Source of the DNA: Dryocosmus kuriphilus
Taxonomy: Eukaryota > Arthropoda > Insecta > Hymenoptera > Cynipidae
Assembly (NCBI GenBank): GCA_038277395.1
Contig: CM076191.1
Coordinates: 96,335,588-96,399,587, forward strand
Length of the DNA: 64,000 bases
Reading direction: 5' to 3'
Shown: positions 1-10,567 of the stretch, piece after piece
How positions within the stretch are numbered: the first letter of the stretch is position 1
Layout: each line of letters starts with the position of its first letter
Notes under the pieces: generated by a model
The model's database searches: none
What the model was told of the DNA's origin: nothing
What the model saw: the letters and a program-made list of their open reading frames with translations, nothing else
Position numbers and translations under genes: made by a program

Positions 1-2
1 CG

Positions 3-42
<40 letters not shown>
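3..42. repeat. Poly-C tract, 40 nt
   Basis: This is an uninterrupted run of C at the left edge of the window. A second run of 23 C follows at 99-121 and one of 66 C at 15315-15380. Runs this long are rare in AT-rich insect DNA. They may be real homopolymer expansions or assembly artefacts; the sequence alone cannot decide. Confidence 0.9.
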
Positions 43-98
43 AGCAATCTGTGCATAGTTCTAAACCGCATGATTCTAAAGATCGACCCTCAAGATTG

Positions 99-121
99 CC
101 CCCCCCCCCCCCCCCCCCCCC
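99..121. repeat. Poly-C tract, 23 nt
   Basis: This is the second C homopolymer, 56 bases after the first. The short spacer between them shows no coding signal. Confidence 0.9.
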
Positions 122-1045
122 TTTATATGTTTATATCCATCGAAATATCTCAAGAATTACGCATCCTGAGAAAAAAATGTCTGTAATAAAAACTTTTTAT
201 TTTCGAGGGGAAAAAGCAACTTTGCAAAAATTTACCCCACAACCTGGGTCCAGGAGGAGGAGTGTAACTTTCAAATTTCAAATAGGGACCCCTATTTTTT
301 ATCGCAGATTCAGATTCTCCTTTAAGAAATACGTGAGTTTTGTTTGAAAAAATTTTTTCGATTTGAGACAGATGGCGCTGCAATTGCGAAAAATGACATT
401 GTTGATTATTTCAAAGATAACGCTTCCAAACGAAAGGTAAATGAGACGTGTTGAATGTAAGGAGGACTATTCAATTTTAATCAATATAATTTTAGGAACT
501 ACTTTTAGCTCTACCCGGGAATAACAACGTGGACGTAGTAGTTGCGTATTCCCTTCGGGGTGCTTAATTTCGGTGAGTCTCCTTTGCCTCTCACCATGGG
601 GGTGCTTGGACTTTCGGCAAAGGGACAGTAAAAGTGATAAACCTGCAAAAAACATTTCCCGAACGGAGACGGTTATCGATAGTTGATATTTGATTTAGAC
701 ATTACATCATCGAGTGCCCCACTATCTATATCTATCCTCGGCGTCATTTCGGCTCAAGCGAGAATCACGAACGGTCAGTCGGCCACCCATCCGAGCACTA
801 ACCGCGTCTGTCCGTGCTTGACGTTTATTCGTTAGGAGAGTTGATTGGAGGGTTGATTAGGAGTGTTTATTTGATTTGGGTATGTTTGGTTGCCTTCATT
901 TCAGTTGGTCGTAATTAGTTGCTTTCGTTTGGATTATTGTTGTTAGTCACGTTCGTTTGGGTTGGTTTGGGTGGCGTCGTATTCCCTCATTGCTTAGCTT
1001 CATTACTTTTACAATGAAAATTCTATCTCAACAAAGGAGGTCGAA
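122..1045. other. Non-coding stretch ahead of a transposase remnant
   Basis: I see no convincing gene here. The short open frames lack recognisable motifs. The stretch at about 830-1010 is rich in GTT/GGTT and lies directly before the transposase-like frame at 1046. It may be the 5' untranslated part of that element. Confidence 0.5.
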
Positions 1046-1275
1046 ATGATTCTCATTTATGGAGAAAATGGCAGGAATGTCGATGATGCTGTCACGATGT
1101 ATGTTGAACGTTTTCCAGAAAGTGTTCCTTCACGCGTTTCCTTTTACCGGGTTGTCGAAAAGTTCATCACTGACGGAAGTGTACAACCGAAAAAAAGGGA
1201 ACCGTCGATTAACAGCTACTGGAGTTGATAATGAAATCGCGATTTTAGCTACAGTCACTCATGACCCTCATGTTA

Positions 1276-2223
1276 CGAGGCACGTCCAGAAAGTAAGTGT
1301 ACTCAATTTATGTAGGCTTCAAAAAAAATTTATTAAAACAAAAACATAGTTGGTTACACTTGTACATATGTAAGTTATTTTTCGACATAGTCACCATCCC
1401 TCTCGATGCAAGTGGTGAGCCGCGGGATCTATTTTTTGATGCCTGCCTCGAAGAAGTCTCCCGCTAGCTCTTTCGCCCACTTCTCCACCTCCCTTTTCAC
1501 CTCCTCGTCCGTTGAAAACTTGTTTCCACCCATGTGCACCTTCAGGGAAGTGAAGAGATGGAAATCTGAAATAGAGTAACAATAGAGTAGAGAAAATCAT
1601 CGCCTTTGCGTTCGTAGCGCTCCAAAAACTCTTTGGAGCTCTGCACTCGATTCAACTTGTGCTGTTCTGTCAGCTGTTTTGGGACCCACCTCGCAGAAAA
1701 TTTCCGATATCCGAGAGTTTCTGTGATTGTTTCGTGTAACAGGGATCTGAAGATATGCGGAAACATCGCAGAAAGATCATCTAACGTCAATCTGCGATCC
1801 TCGCGGACCGCAATCTCGATTTTTTCCACAAGTTCGTCAGTCACAATTGAAGGTCTTCCGCTCCTCTGATCTTCATGCACGGAAGTACGGCCATTTTTAA
1901 ATTCGCGACACCGCTTGTACACACTCGTACGATTCATAGCTCCATTACCGTAAACAGTTTTCACCTCATTATAAATCTCAACTGGAGCTTTTCCCTTCAC
2001 AACGAGGTAGCGAATGACGGCACGAATTTCGCACTTGGCGGGAGATACGATCGACATTTTTCGCGAGAGATGCTGCTGCGTCAAGAATTTTCCACACTAA
2101 CCTCGGATTGGTCTCGTTTTGAAGGGGAGGGGTCAGGCTACGTGGCAGTGTTACCAACATGTCGAAAAAGTATTCCCTACAGCTGTGAGAGTACCAGTAC
2201 ACTTACTTTCTGGACGTGCCTCG
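1276..2223 (-). mobile_element. Mariner-like element, internally deleted, 948 bp
   Basis: The element is bounded by perfect 28-bp inverted repeats at 1276-1303 and 2196-2223 that start CGAGGCACGTCCAG. It is flanked by TA on both sides (1274-1275 and 2224-2225), as expected for Tc1/mariner insertion. Removing it together with one TA restores the reading sense of the host transposase-like gene. It carries a minus-strand transposase lacking its catalytic centre, so it could move only with help from another copy. Confidence 0.9.
1375..2057 (-). pseudogene. Mariner transposase, catalytic core deleted
   Basis: The protein starts at an ATG at 2057 (MSIVSPAKCEIRAVIRYL). It shows the two N-terminal helix-turn-helix units of mariner transposases (KNGRTSVHEDQRSGRPSIV, then LTEQHKLNRV). 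After GDDFLYSIVT the normal metal-binding core with its first Asp motif is absent. The sequence jumps, with a frame change near 1565, to the C-terminal part (HMGGNKFSTDEEVKREVEKW) and ends at 1375. About 110 or more residues holding the DDD catalytic triad are lost compared with a full mariner protein of about 340 residues. The remaining DNA-binding half might still bind the inverted repeats if it is expressed. Confidence 0.85.
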
Positions 2224-2457
2224 TAATGCTCGACAACTAAGCCGCGATTCCGGAATGTCTCTATCCAGTGTTTGGAAGATATTAAAACGTAATAAATATC
2301 ATCCTTATCACATTTCGCTGCATCAAGAACTTCATGGTAATGAACGGTGAACAGTGAAAAATATCGTAAAATTTTAGAAAATGAACTTCCAACATTGCTT
2401 GAAGACCTAAACTTTTAAGTGCGACACAAAATGTGGTTGCAACATGACGGTTGTTCA

Positions 2458-2902
2458 ACACATTATTCGGCAATCGCGCGGGAAAATAAATAATGGAAAA
2501 TAAAATAAACCAGATGTACAAGACTTGGAAACAACATAATCACACAATGCAAACGCAGTGCCATTCACAGGTGATGAAGCACTCGCATTGTTCGTTGATT
2601 TAAAGTTAACGAAAAGAATGTACGAGCTCCTCAAGAAATTATTATAAGCAAAAAATTAAACAAGGTGTGTTACTGCCTTCATACACATTATTCGGCAATC
2701 GCGCGGGAAAATAAATAATGGAAAATAAAATAAACCAGATGTACAAGATGGAAACAACATAATCACACAATGCAAACGCAGTGCCATTCACAGGTGATGA
2801 AGCACTCGCATTGTTCGTTGATTTAAAGTTAACGAAAAGAATGTACGAGCTCCTCAAGAAATTATTATAAGCAAAAAATGGTAAGGTACTGCCTTCATAC
2901 AC
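2458..2902. repeat. Imperfect tandem duplication of about 220 bp
   Basis: The segment 2458-2686 is repeated at 2683-2902 with only small differences (a few substitutions and short indels). The duplicated unit spans the junction between the mariner-like remnant and the first part of the RAG1-like remnant. It therefore arose after those two were joined. Confidence 0.85.
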
Positions 2903-4360
2903 AAAAATTATAGATGCTAAAAAAAGATGTTGTCCGCCAAGTTCAGCAATACAAGTTAACGAAATAGGTGTCACTTCGCAATTGTAAGGTTTACTGGATC
3001 ATACTGCTGAGCGATTAATGGTAATCGAAAGTCTTGTACTACTTGAAAATACAAAGAGATTTAAACTAATATGAAAATATGGCCGTGATGAAACATCGGG
3101 ATTCGTTACATGCCAACATAAATTGGAATTTCACAAAATTCTCAATCAAGTCTCTTCTTGACGTTGATGGTTCCTTTTCGCCTCGAATCCACAAAAAATT
3201 CATCATCTGAACTAATTTGGCAAAATCCTCGACCTTCTTCATCAAATTCTTACCTGCCGATTCTGTTCCACTTTGAAGCAGAGATCAAGGGTAAACCCTT
3301 GCTTCAACTGAATAATATTAAAGCGCAAATAAGAAGATTAAAGCCGAGTAAACTAAAAGTGAATGACAAAATTTACTATATAGAGTATGAATTAATATGT
3401 TCCATAATGGATGGAAAAGTGTGTCAAGTCATCATTGAAACTTCAGCTTCTTCTAATTGTACTGTGTGTGGATCAAAGCCTTCAAAAATGTACAAATTAG
3501 AAGCAGTACGAACCAAAGAAGAAAACATTTGCCAATAATAAGAATAAGAACGTTTAACTTTTGTTAATATGTTGAATATAAAAACATAGTGCTACTGTGA
3601 AGATATTAGTAAACGATACATTTGAAAAAATGAAATTTACGTGTTGAAAAATATCGAAGCAATGTATTTATTTATTAAAATTTCAGTACGGGCTGTAGAC
3701 TTTGCATGCGTAGATTTGCTTCATGGAATGCATATTCCACACTGCTTATCGTTTAATATTTGAACAATGAGCGTGTAAAATGGATGAGCAGAAAGCAATC
3801 CATGATGAAAAAAAGTATGATATCATGTTCAGAGTGAATTGCGCAAACAACGGGACTTAATAGTTGATTGCATCAGACAAGGATCCGTTTCTAAAAATGA
3901 TGGGAATACGGCTAGGAAGTTTTTCGAGAACTTCGAGAAGGTAAGTAAGTTATGGGTATTAATGAGAAATTGCTTAAGGATTTATATGTCATTCTACAAG
4001 TTATGGCATGCGGTAAAGCTCTTAATATTGCACGCTTTCGCCAACATTGCACTGATACTGCCGAACTTTGTGAAGAATTACAGATGGTATTACATGCCTG
4101 TATCACTGCACATAGTTCTAATTCATGGTCCATTCATAATTGATTCTTTTGCTGTACCAATTAGACAACTGTCCGAAGAGGCTCAAGAATCAAGAAATAA
4201 GGACTTTAAGAGCAGCAGAGAAAACAACACCAGAAAGTTTTCTCCGACTTCCATAAACGAAGACATACTATATTTCGTATTAGTTACTGCTGATCTGTAC
4301 TTGGCAAGTTTCAGGTGCGAGTTCCCAAAACTTGAAAGATCCTTGCTTCCAGAAGCCTAG
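2555..4360 (+). pseudogene. RAG1/Transib-like transposase remnant (locus A)
   Basis: Scattered frames on this strand follow the order of a repeat protein family that I align to the RAG1/Transib catalytic region. They are an N-terminal piece (GDEALALFVDLKLTKRMYEL); a segment with GLLDHTAERL and KYGRDETSGF near 2985-3120; a segment at 3158-3538 with a WQNPRPSSS motif followed by a CTVCG zinc-ligand pair; and a C-terminal piece at 3839-4360 with NDGNTARKFF and RQLSEEAQESRNKDFK. In RAG1 the last motif is the area of the catalytic Glu. Stops and frame changes separate the pieces, so the gene is dead. The RAG1 link is from recalled motifs and needs a profile search. Confidence 0.6.
3563..3690. repeat. 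Direct repeat copy 1, about 115 bp
   Basis: This stretch (core AACATAGTGCTACTGTGAAG) recurs in the same orientation at 4795-4908 with about 90 percent identity by eye. The two copies bracket the C-terminal piece of the RAG1-like remnant. Confidence 0.75.
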
Positions 4361-4794
4361 GCATTCCTCTTTTAACTTCAATATGAAATAGTTTCAGTAA
4401 GTGTAAATATGTCGAAAGAGGTTTGTTTATAATTCCGAGCTATTGTTATAAAAAAAATTATTAAAATAATAAGCAGTGCCTGTCGGTTGATAAAATATCA
4501 TAACAGAGATACATTGTTTACCAATTTATAGTCAATTTGATCAACAACAACAAAATAATAATAAGGTGTTTTCATCAGAAAACGGCCTTTACAGTATATT
4601 TGTTTATTAAATTTGTTTAAAACTTTTTAAATTATTATCTAACAGCAAATTACCACAATTCAGGCAGATGGGTTACACCATTTTAATTCATTATGCTGGA
4701 AAACAAAATCTATCTACTAATTGTAAGAAGTGGCGAAATTATGCATGTTTTTATTGCATTTTTTAACAAAAATTACAAATTGTTACCTATTATT

Positions 4795-4908
4795 TAAATA
4801 TAGAAACATAGTGCTACTGTGAAGATATTAGTAAATGATACATTTGAAAAAATGAAATTTATCTGTTGAAAAATGTCAAAAGAATGTATTTGTTTATTAA
4901 GTTTTTTT
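4795..4908. repeat. Direct repeat copy 2, about 115 bp
   Basis: This is the second copy of the repeat at 3563-3690. The intervals around it (4361-4794 and 4909-5530) are AT-rich and show no gene. Confidence 0.75.
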
Positions 4909-5530
4909 TAAAAGTTATTAATTATTTTTTAATAACGAAGTATCATAGCAAGATATATTTCTAATATGTCTACAGTTGATTTTGAAGAAAAAAAAAGAAT
5001 TCCGTGCAGTGAAAAATGATCGCGCTGTGCATTTTGTTAACTAATTTTGTTTAAAAAATTAACAGTTATTGTATAAAATTAAAAAATCGCGTATAAAAGC
5101 TAAGAGCGAGCTATTTACTGTCGATTCTGTTAAGAAAACGAGGCCAGTTTATTTAAAAATATCGAAATTATTGTTTATAAAATGTTTATAAAAAATTGCT
5201 TAAACAATTTAAAAATGGTTTGTGTTTTTTATAATTTACGTGCAAATATCTTTATGGACACTTTTCACCCAAAAATACACGTCTGAAGTGCTTAAATATC
5301 GTTTATATTACAAAATTCAGTTTTATTGATTTATTTGTTTATAAAAATTCTAAACATTTCTGTTAATAACTAATACTTCTGAATCTCATTTTTGATAAGT
5401 TCGCATACTAATTATAAGAACTTTCGAAATAATCGGATAACTTTCTACAAATGGCACCTTCGAAAATCAAGTTTTAAAAAATGCATTTGCATTGTTAAAT
5501 AAAAAAATTAAAATAGCTTTTTCAAAAATA
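4909..5530. other. AT-rich non-coding stretch
   Basis: No open frame of note occurs here. It has many TTTGTTTATAA-type motifs, like those found in the large inverted-repeat arms at 23.5-24.4 and 33.8-35.4 kb. It may therefore be terminal sequence of the RAG1-like element. Confidence 0.4.
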
Positions 5531-5718
5531 TTCCTCGGCATCCAACATCCAAATTGGTTAAACAGTTTTGGCCAAAAGTTAATTTGTCCACGAGCACTTC
5601 ATTCCGCACCACTGTGCACCGCCGCGCCGCCGCTGTGTCAGGACTTCAGATGAGGCCCTCCAGAGCCTCTCACGAGGGCCTAAAGAGTCTCTTACGAGGG
5701 CTTCTAGAGCCTCCCCAC

Positions 5719-5875
5719 TTTGACCCAACCTTGTACCACTTTGCTGTAATCGCATATTATTTTTCCCCAACCTCATACCGCTTTGTTCCAACCTTATACT
5801 ACATTTTCCCAACCATATGCCGCTTTTCTTTAACGTTATACCAATTTGCCCCAGCATATGCCATTTTCCTACATC
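5719..5875. repeat. 21-bp minisatellite
   Basis: About seven degenerate units of the type CCAACCTTATACCRCTTTGYY follow each other. Because 21 is a multiple of 3, both strands read as heptad peptides: PTLYxF-type on the plus strand and GxRLGxS-type on the minus strand. This keeps a 148-codon frame open on the plus strand (5554-6000). I regard that frame as a by-product of the repeat, although an expressed low-complexity peptide cannot be excluded. Confidence 0.7.
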
Positions 5876-6009
5876 AATTTTTTTCTTTTACCGCCTTTCC
5901 CCCTCCATACCTCCTCCCACATTCCGTGTCCCTACGCCCTATCCCTACGGCCTACACCCCTTTTTCCTTTCATTGTTATCATTCCCGTTTTCAAGTTTAA
6001 AATTTTTTT

Positions 6010-7379
6010 AATTACATTGTCTGAAAAGAATTTTTAAAAATAGAATAAAAAATTATTAGTGTTATCCTTAATAACAATCCGATGATCTTTTGTATATAAA
6101 CTTGTTTCTTAATTTCTTTCAATTTTCCTTTCGTCTTAATTGTTTGTAGATGTTATATATAGTCCGGGGAAGTTAGGTCGGAAAATGCCCCAAACATCAG
6201 ATTTTCCCACGGTGAATTATATTTTTTTAAACGAAAATATATCAACCCCGATCATTTTCCTAGATTCTTGAATAAATTCCGCTGGAGCTTTCGGCGCATC
6301 TTGCAAGCACAGCTTGAAGCACGTAAATTTCGACAGTTTTACGCTTATATCATTTTTAGATTTGCTCGCACAAAAAATCGCAGGCATCAAAATTATAGGA
6401 AATTTTATACCCTATAAAATGGCGTAATACAATATTTCAAAAAAGAAATTTATTAACCCTCAATTTTCAAAAAATTGAAAAAAAAAAGTGCAAAATGGTT
6501 TTTTAAGCTGCAAACATAATTAAAATATCAATAACAATTTCATAATACAGGGAAACATAGTAGGCCTGCCCCTGAAAACTTTGGCGCTTTCGGATTTGGG
6601 AAATTCAAAATGTCGGCAGCGCAAAGTGTCAATATATATATTTTTTTCAATCTGGTCTGTTTTTATTAACATTAACGCTATTGACACGCGGTTTATTGCA
6701 ATCAAAAGAGGATGAGTTGTAGTTTTATGAACAATGACAAGAAAATTTTTTTAATTTTTGTTCCATAATTTTTTAGGATTTTCACTGCGAAAAAAATGTT
6801 TTCTCCGTTTTTTCGAAAATTGACATTGAAAAATTAAATTAAACGTTTCACTAATATTTAGATAAGGTTAATCCTTAAAAGCCACGTGTTTTGAAGAAAA
6901 AAATTTTCGGATACGATCAGTAGAAGTGGAGATAACGGTAGTCAGTTCGTAAGGTACTTTCACAAAACTATTAAGAATTTTGAGTTTCTAATCGATTCGT
7001 TAAATTGTTGAAACCAAACTCTAAATAAACTTATTTTTTGTTTGCGTCGTGTAAATGAGTGAAATCGAAAGTGAACAGTACTTTTAGCTTGTGTGACGCT
7101 AAGAGACTATACCGCGCGGCAACTGTCGACTCCACGCGGTGAGTGGAGCATGTCTCGTCGAGCGTCGCATCGGACTTTTAAACATCTGCGTAGAATCTTT
7201 TGTACTATATTATGTACGCAGAACATCATTTATGAATACAGCTATATGTTTTTCGCCAGGTAATATTTACATAATTCATTCATTACATTACCCGCCACGC
7301 CAATTATTTTATAACAATATTCATAAAAAATAGCCTATAAAAAAAATTATTTTCAGTTGATTGCAAGTAAACCATCATT
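6010..7379. other. Non-coding stretch upstream of an unnamed repeat gene
   Basis: No protein motif is seen. At 7355-7356 an AG ends a pyrimidine-rich stretch and is followed 23 bases later by an ATG at 7380. This suggests a 3' splice site ahead of the next frame. The GC-richer part at 7090-7160 could hold the promoter or first exon. Confidence 0.4.
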
Positions 7380-7514
7380 ATGGAAATAGATGACCCAGGC
7401 GAGGACCCCAGTGAGTCAGGACACCGCGAAAATGTCTGCGTTTTGTCCGACGATTCTCTAACAAGTGACGTAATAGAAGTAAGTGATAAATGTCGAGATA
7501 CTTTACTAAAATAA
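7380..7514 (+). CDS. Short acidic N-terminal frame of the unnamed repeat gene
   Basis: A 44-codon frame (MEIDDPGEDPSESG and onward) starts 23 bases after a likely 3' splice site and ends at a TAA. Its acidic, Ser-rich composition and its position just before the zinc-finger-like frame at 7590 suggest that it is the first coding part of the same degraded gene. It has no known domain. Confidence 0.4.
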   Translation: MEIDDPGEDPSESGHRENVCVLSDDSLTSDVIEVSDKCRDTLLK

Positions 7515-7589
7515 AGTTTACAAAGAAAGGATGCATTGCACGATCGGTTTAGTAAAGAGAAACAGTTGTAAGTTCACAATAAATGTTAC

Positions 7590-9193
7590 ATGTCTTACAT
7601 CCATGCTGGTAATATTGCCGCTACTGCAAAAAAATCTATTCAATTAAGTCCGAAAAAGCGACGATCATCAGGTGGATTTCCATTCGATACATTATGCATT
7701 TTTTGTAATTGCGATGCTTCAGATTCTTTTATATTGCAACAATCAAGAAAACCACAAAATAAAAGATTGATAGTTCATAAAATAGAGAAAAAAACAACTT
7801 TGGACAAGGTTGAAGCTAAAACCAAAGGTTTAAAGATTAAAGAAGGTGTAATGATTTCGGCTCTTATTCCAAGAATTAATTTTATTCATTTGCAAAATTC
7901 TGAAAATTTACCTCGTTACCACCTCCAAAACCGGAACGCGTTAAAACTAGTGATCCCATCGTAAAGCATGTGGTGAACTTTTTAGAAAGAAATAGAGATG
8001 AATGCCAATTTCCTTTGGAAAATATTATAGCAAGTTACACGGGTGAAATGTAGGGGTTAGAGTATATTTGTGATAAGCTTTTGAAATACCATAATGATGA
8101 AATAATTATTAGTAGAAAGCCAAATAGAGAGATTTTAATTTGTTATGAAAGATAAAGCATGTGATATTTTAATTCAAGCTTGGTACGAACAAAAAAACAA
8201 TGACCCGATCGAAGAACGTAAACGTCTTACTGCAGCAGTAGCAAATATATTATTTAAAGATGTTCGTGGAATGGTATATGATATAGATTCTTATCCATCG
8301 TGTAGCGAATTTTATGATAAGATTAATGACGACATACCAGAAACTTTGGAAATATTACTCGATATTTTATGCACAAAAAACAAAAAGGACGACCTTGCCC
8401 CTTTCCTACAGGAAATCGATTAATATGGAACACTCATTGATAAAAATCAACAGACCTAATTCATTTGTGTCTTCAATACAAGTAGGCGTCGCATCAATTT
8501 TGCATGAAAAAATGGGTTGCAAGGATATTGTTAATTTATGATGTAACTATGGGTACACCGCCTCATATCATGAAGTAAAAAGGTTTCGAAAACCTGTTGC
8601 TCAAAATTTTCAAGATATCATGAATCGGATCACAACGTTCGCATGTTAAATGGAAGTGGAACGTTTCACGCGATGGGCGGCGTGATGCTTGTTACTCCAT
8701 ACCGAACAGTAACAACAAACGAACACATTCCAAGGTTGAAGGAAGTGCCCACTTCAGAAATTATTAGCGAGATGAGTGATTTTTGTCTGTTTTCATCAAA
8801 TGATATTAAAGATCATAACAAACTAGGAGAAATAACTTTTGAAAATCTGGATGAGAAATTTCCTAATGCCTCATTAAAAATTTCATCGTCAAATTTTGTA
8901 TGGGCTTATTCTAATGTAATAAACGCTGCACAAACAAGCGGGAGAAATGGATTTTTAGAAAAACTAACTAAGGAAGACACCTTTTGTGTATCGAAAATTA
9001 TATTCTTGTCTTTTCTAAATTCTCCGCCATCTCACGAAGATACCATTTATACCGTTTTAATGGGAGCTGTTCAAAAAAGTAGATTCTTCGGTAAAAATTA
9101 CGCCATAGTAACTTTTGATAAAAACGTTCGAAATAATTTCCTGTGCTCCAGACGACTCAAGACTTGAAATTTATTATTTTACGACTTGGAGGC
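7590..9193 (+). pseudogene. Unnamed dispersed repeat protein (CxxC / FHAMGG family), degraded
   Basis: The frames read in order as MSYIHAGNIA, SPKKRRSSGG and CIFCNC (a zinc-finger-like pair); then KHVVNFLERNRDECQFPLE near 7963; then the 8145-8423 frame with AWYEQKNNDPIEERKRL and DIPETLEILLD; then FVSSIQVGVASILHEKMG; and finally the 8643-9167 frame with GTFHAMGGVMLVTP and IPRLKEVP. I know this order of motifs from uncharacterised repeat proteins of arthropods and cnidarians, but I cannot name a function. Several frameshifts and stops break it. It is interrupted at 9194 by the insertion of a 4-kb transposon and continues at 13262. Confidence 0.6.
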
Positions 9194-9431
9194 TTCCATA
9201 TTAGGGGTGGCCGAAAAAAAACTTTTTTTTTTTGAAATTCATAGCGGCCCACGCGGTTTTGGGTGCCCCTTGCCATAAGAATACGCCACAAAAAAAGAAA
9301 TCCGAAAAATTTTTATCTTTAGGGGTACCTCCAGCCTCCTTCTTTTCTCAAATTTCAAAGTAAATTAGATTGCGCGCTCTTACTCAGCTTGCTCGCGTTA
9401 GCAGCTACCTCTAGCGGTAGTGTTCACTGTA

Positions 9432-10360
9432 CGAGGGCCTACCCAAAAGAAACCGAACTGATGTTGTGGGGAGCGGAGTTGTTGTAGTACCGGGTTTTTG
9501 CCGGTAGGTGCGTGTAGAGGCACTTTTCACCAGTTAGTATGCCAACTGCTATCACTGTGTAAGGTTGCATTTGGTGTGTGTAATTTTTTTTGTGACTGTT
9601 GCTTTGCGCGCTCGTCGTTTTTTGTGATGGTTGATTTTCGTGATCAGCGTGCCAACGTGAGGTTTTGCTTCCTGCTCGGGAAAACGGGCACAGAAGCTCT
9701 TCAAATGTTAAAAACGGCCTACAAGGATGATGCTATGGGAAAAACTCAAGTCTTCGAGTGGTTTTTCTCGTTTTAAAAGTGGGGAAATGTCAATTGACGA
9801 TCAACCTCGCTCTGGACGTCCTTCGACGGCCCGAACCGACGAAAATGTTGAAAAAATTCGTGAAATCATCCTGGAAGATCGACGAAGGACCATCGAAGAA
9901 GTTGTGGAGAAATCTGGCGTGAGTTGGAGTTCAGTACAGAGAATTCTAAGTGAAGATTTGGGGATGAGAAGGGTGGCTGCAAAATTTGTTCCTCGACTGC
10001 TCACACACAGCTCTTTCTGTGCGCCGATTTTTGACCAAAAATAGCATGGCCACTGTTCCTCACCCACTCTATTCACCCGATTTAGCCCCCTGTGACTTTT
10101 TTTTATTCCCCCGAATGAAAAGGGACATGAAAGGAAAGCGTTTTGCGGACGTAGCTGAAGTGAAGGGGAAAACGACGGAGGCGCTGTCAAGCATCACAAA
10201 ATAGGAATTTAAAAAATGTTTCGAACAATGGAATAAAAGATTAGATAAGTGTATTGTCTCCAATGGAGAGTACTTTGAAGGAGATTAAATGTTTTTTGTA
10301 GAAAAATCAAAATAATAACTTTGTACAAAAGTAGTTCGGTTTCTTTTGGGTAGGCCCTCG
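9432..10360 (+). mobile_element. Second mariner-like element, internally deleted, 929 bp
   Basis: Perfect 28-bp inverted repeats lie at 9432-9459 and 10333-10360, starting CGAGGGCCTACCCAAAAG. TA flanks both ends (9430-9431 and 10361-10362). The element sits inside the 4-kb transposon, so it is younger than that insertion. It carries a shortened transposase gene. Its first bases resemble those of the mariner at 1276, although the two transposases belong to different lineages. Confidence 0.9.
9627..10288 (+). pseudogene. Mariner transposase, centre deleted
   Basis: It starts MVDFRDQRANVRFCFLLGK and shows the paired helix-turn-helix of mariner proteins (DQPRSGRPSTARTDENVEKI, GVSWSSVQRILSEDLG). 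After FVPRLLT the core is missing. The frame changes near 10010 into the C-terminal part with HPLYSPDLAPCDFFLFP, which holds the last catalytic Asp, and it ends GEYFEGD. One stop lies within SSITK*EFKK, and a frame change occurs near 9772. The first two catalytic Asp residues are gone, so it cannot encode a working enzyme. Confidence 0.85.
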
Positions 10361-10567
10361 TATATACTAAGGCGATGCTTGTGCCGGTTAACTTTTGAAT
10401 GTAGTTTGTCCATTGCCCGACTGAGGGCGCTTTAGGGACGGCCAGAGCACACAGACTGCCAAGCCGCTAGTCGGGCGTCAGCACGCTCTGTTCCGTCGCT
10501 GCGTTGCCGATTGCTACGTGCAAACATCTGCGTTGTGCAAGAGTAGTGAGTGCGCGTGCTGTATGCA

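Larger units (their letters stand above)
1046..2500 (+). pseudogene. DUF4817/mariner-like transposase remnant, split by a mariner insertion
   Basis: The frame from 1046 encodes a helix-turn-helix segment beginning MILIYGENGRNVDD and containing PSRVSFYRVVEKF. This style is seen in insect DUF4817 proteins, which are IS630/mariner-related transposases. A one-base shift near 1195 leads to GVDNEIAILATVTHDPHV, where the mariner element at 1276-2223 cuts in. The coding sense resumes right after it (RQLSRDSGMSLSSVWKILKR), and later the DDE-type motif MWLQHDG occurs near 2430. Most of the catalytic core is missing. The assignment rests on recalled family motifs. The frame is plainly dead because of the insertion, the shift and stop codons. 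Confidence 0.6.

Noticed and set aside
51..383. Overlapping short frames near the poly-C tracts
   Set aside because: They include homopolymer-coded Pro runs and have no motif or splice support.
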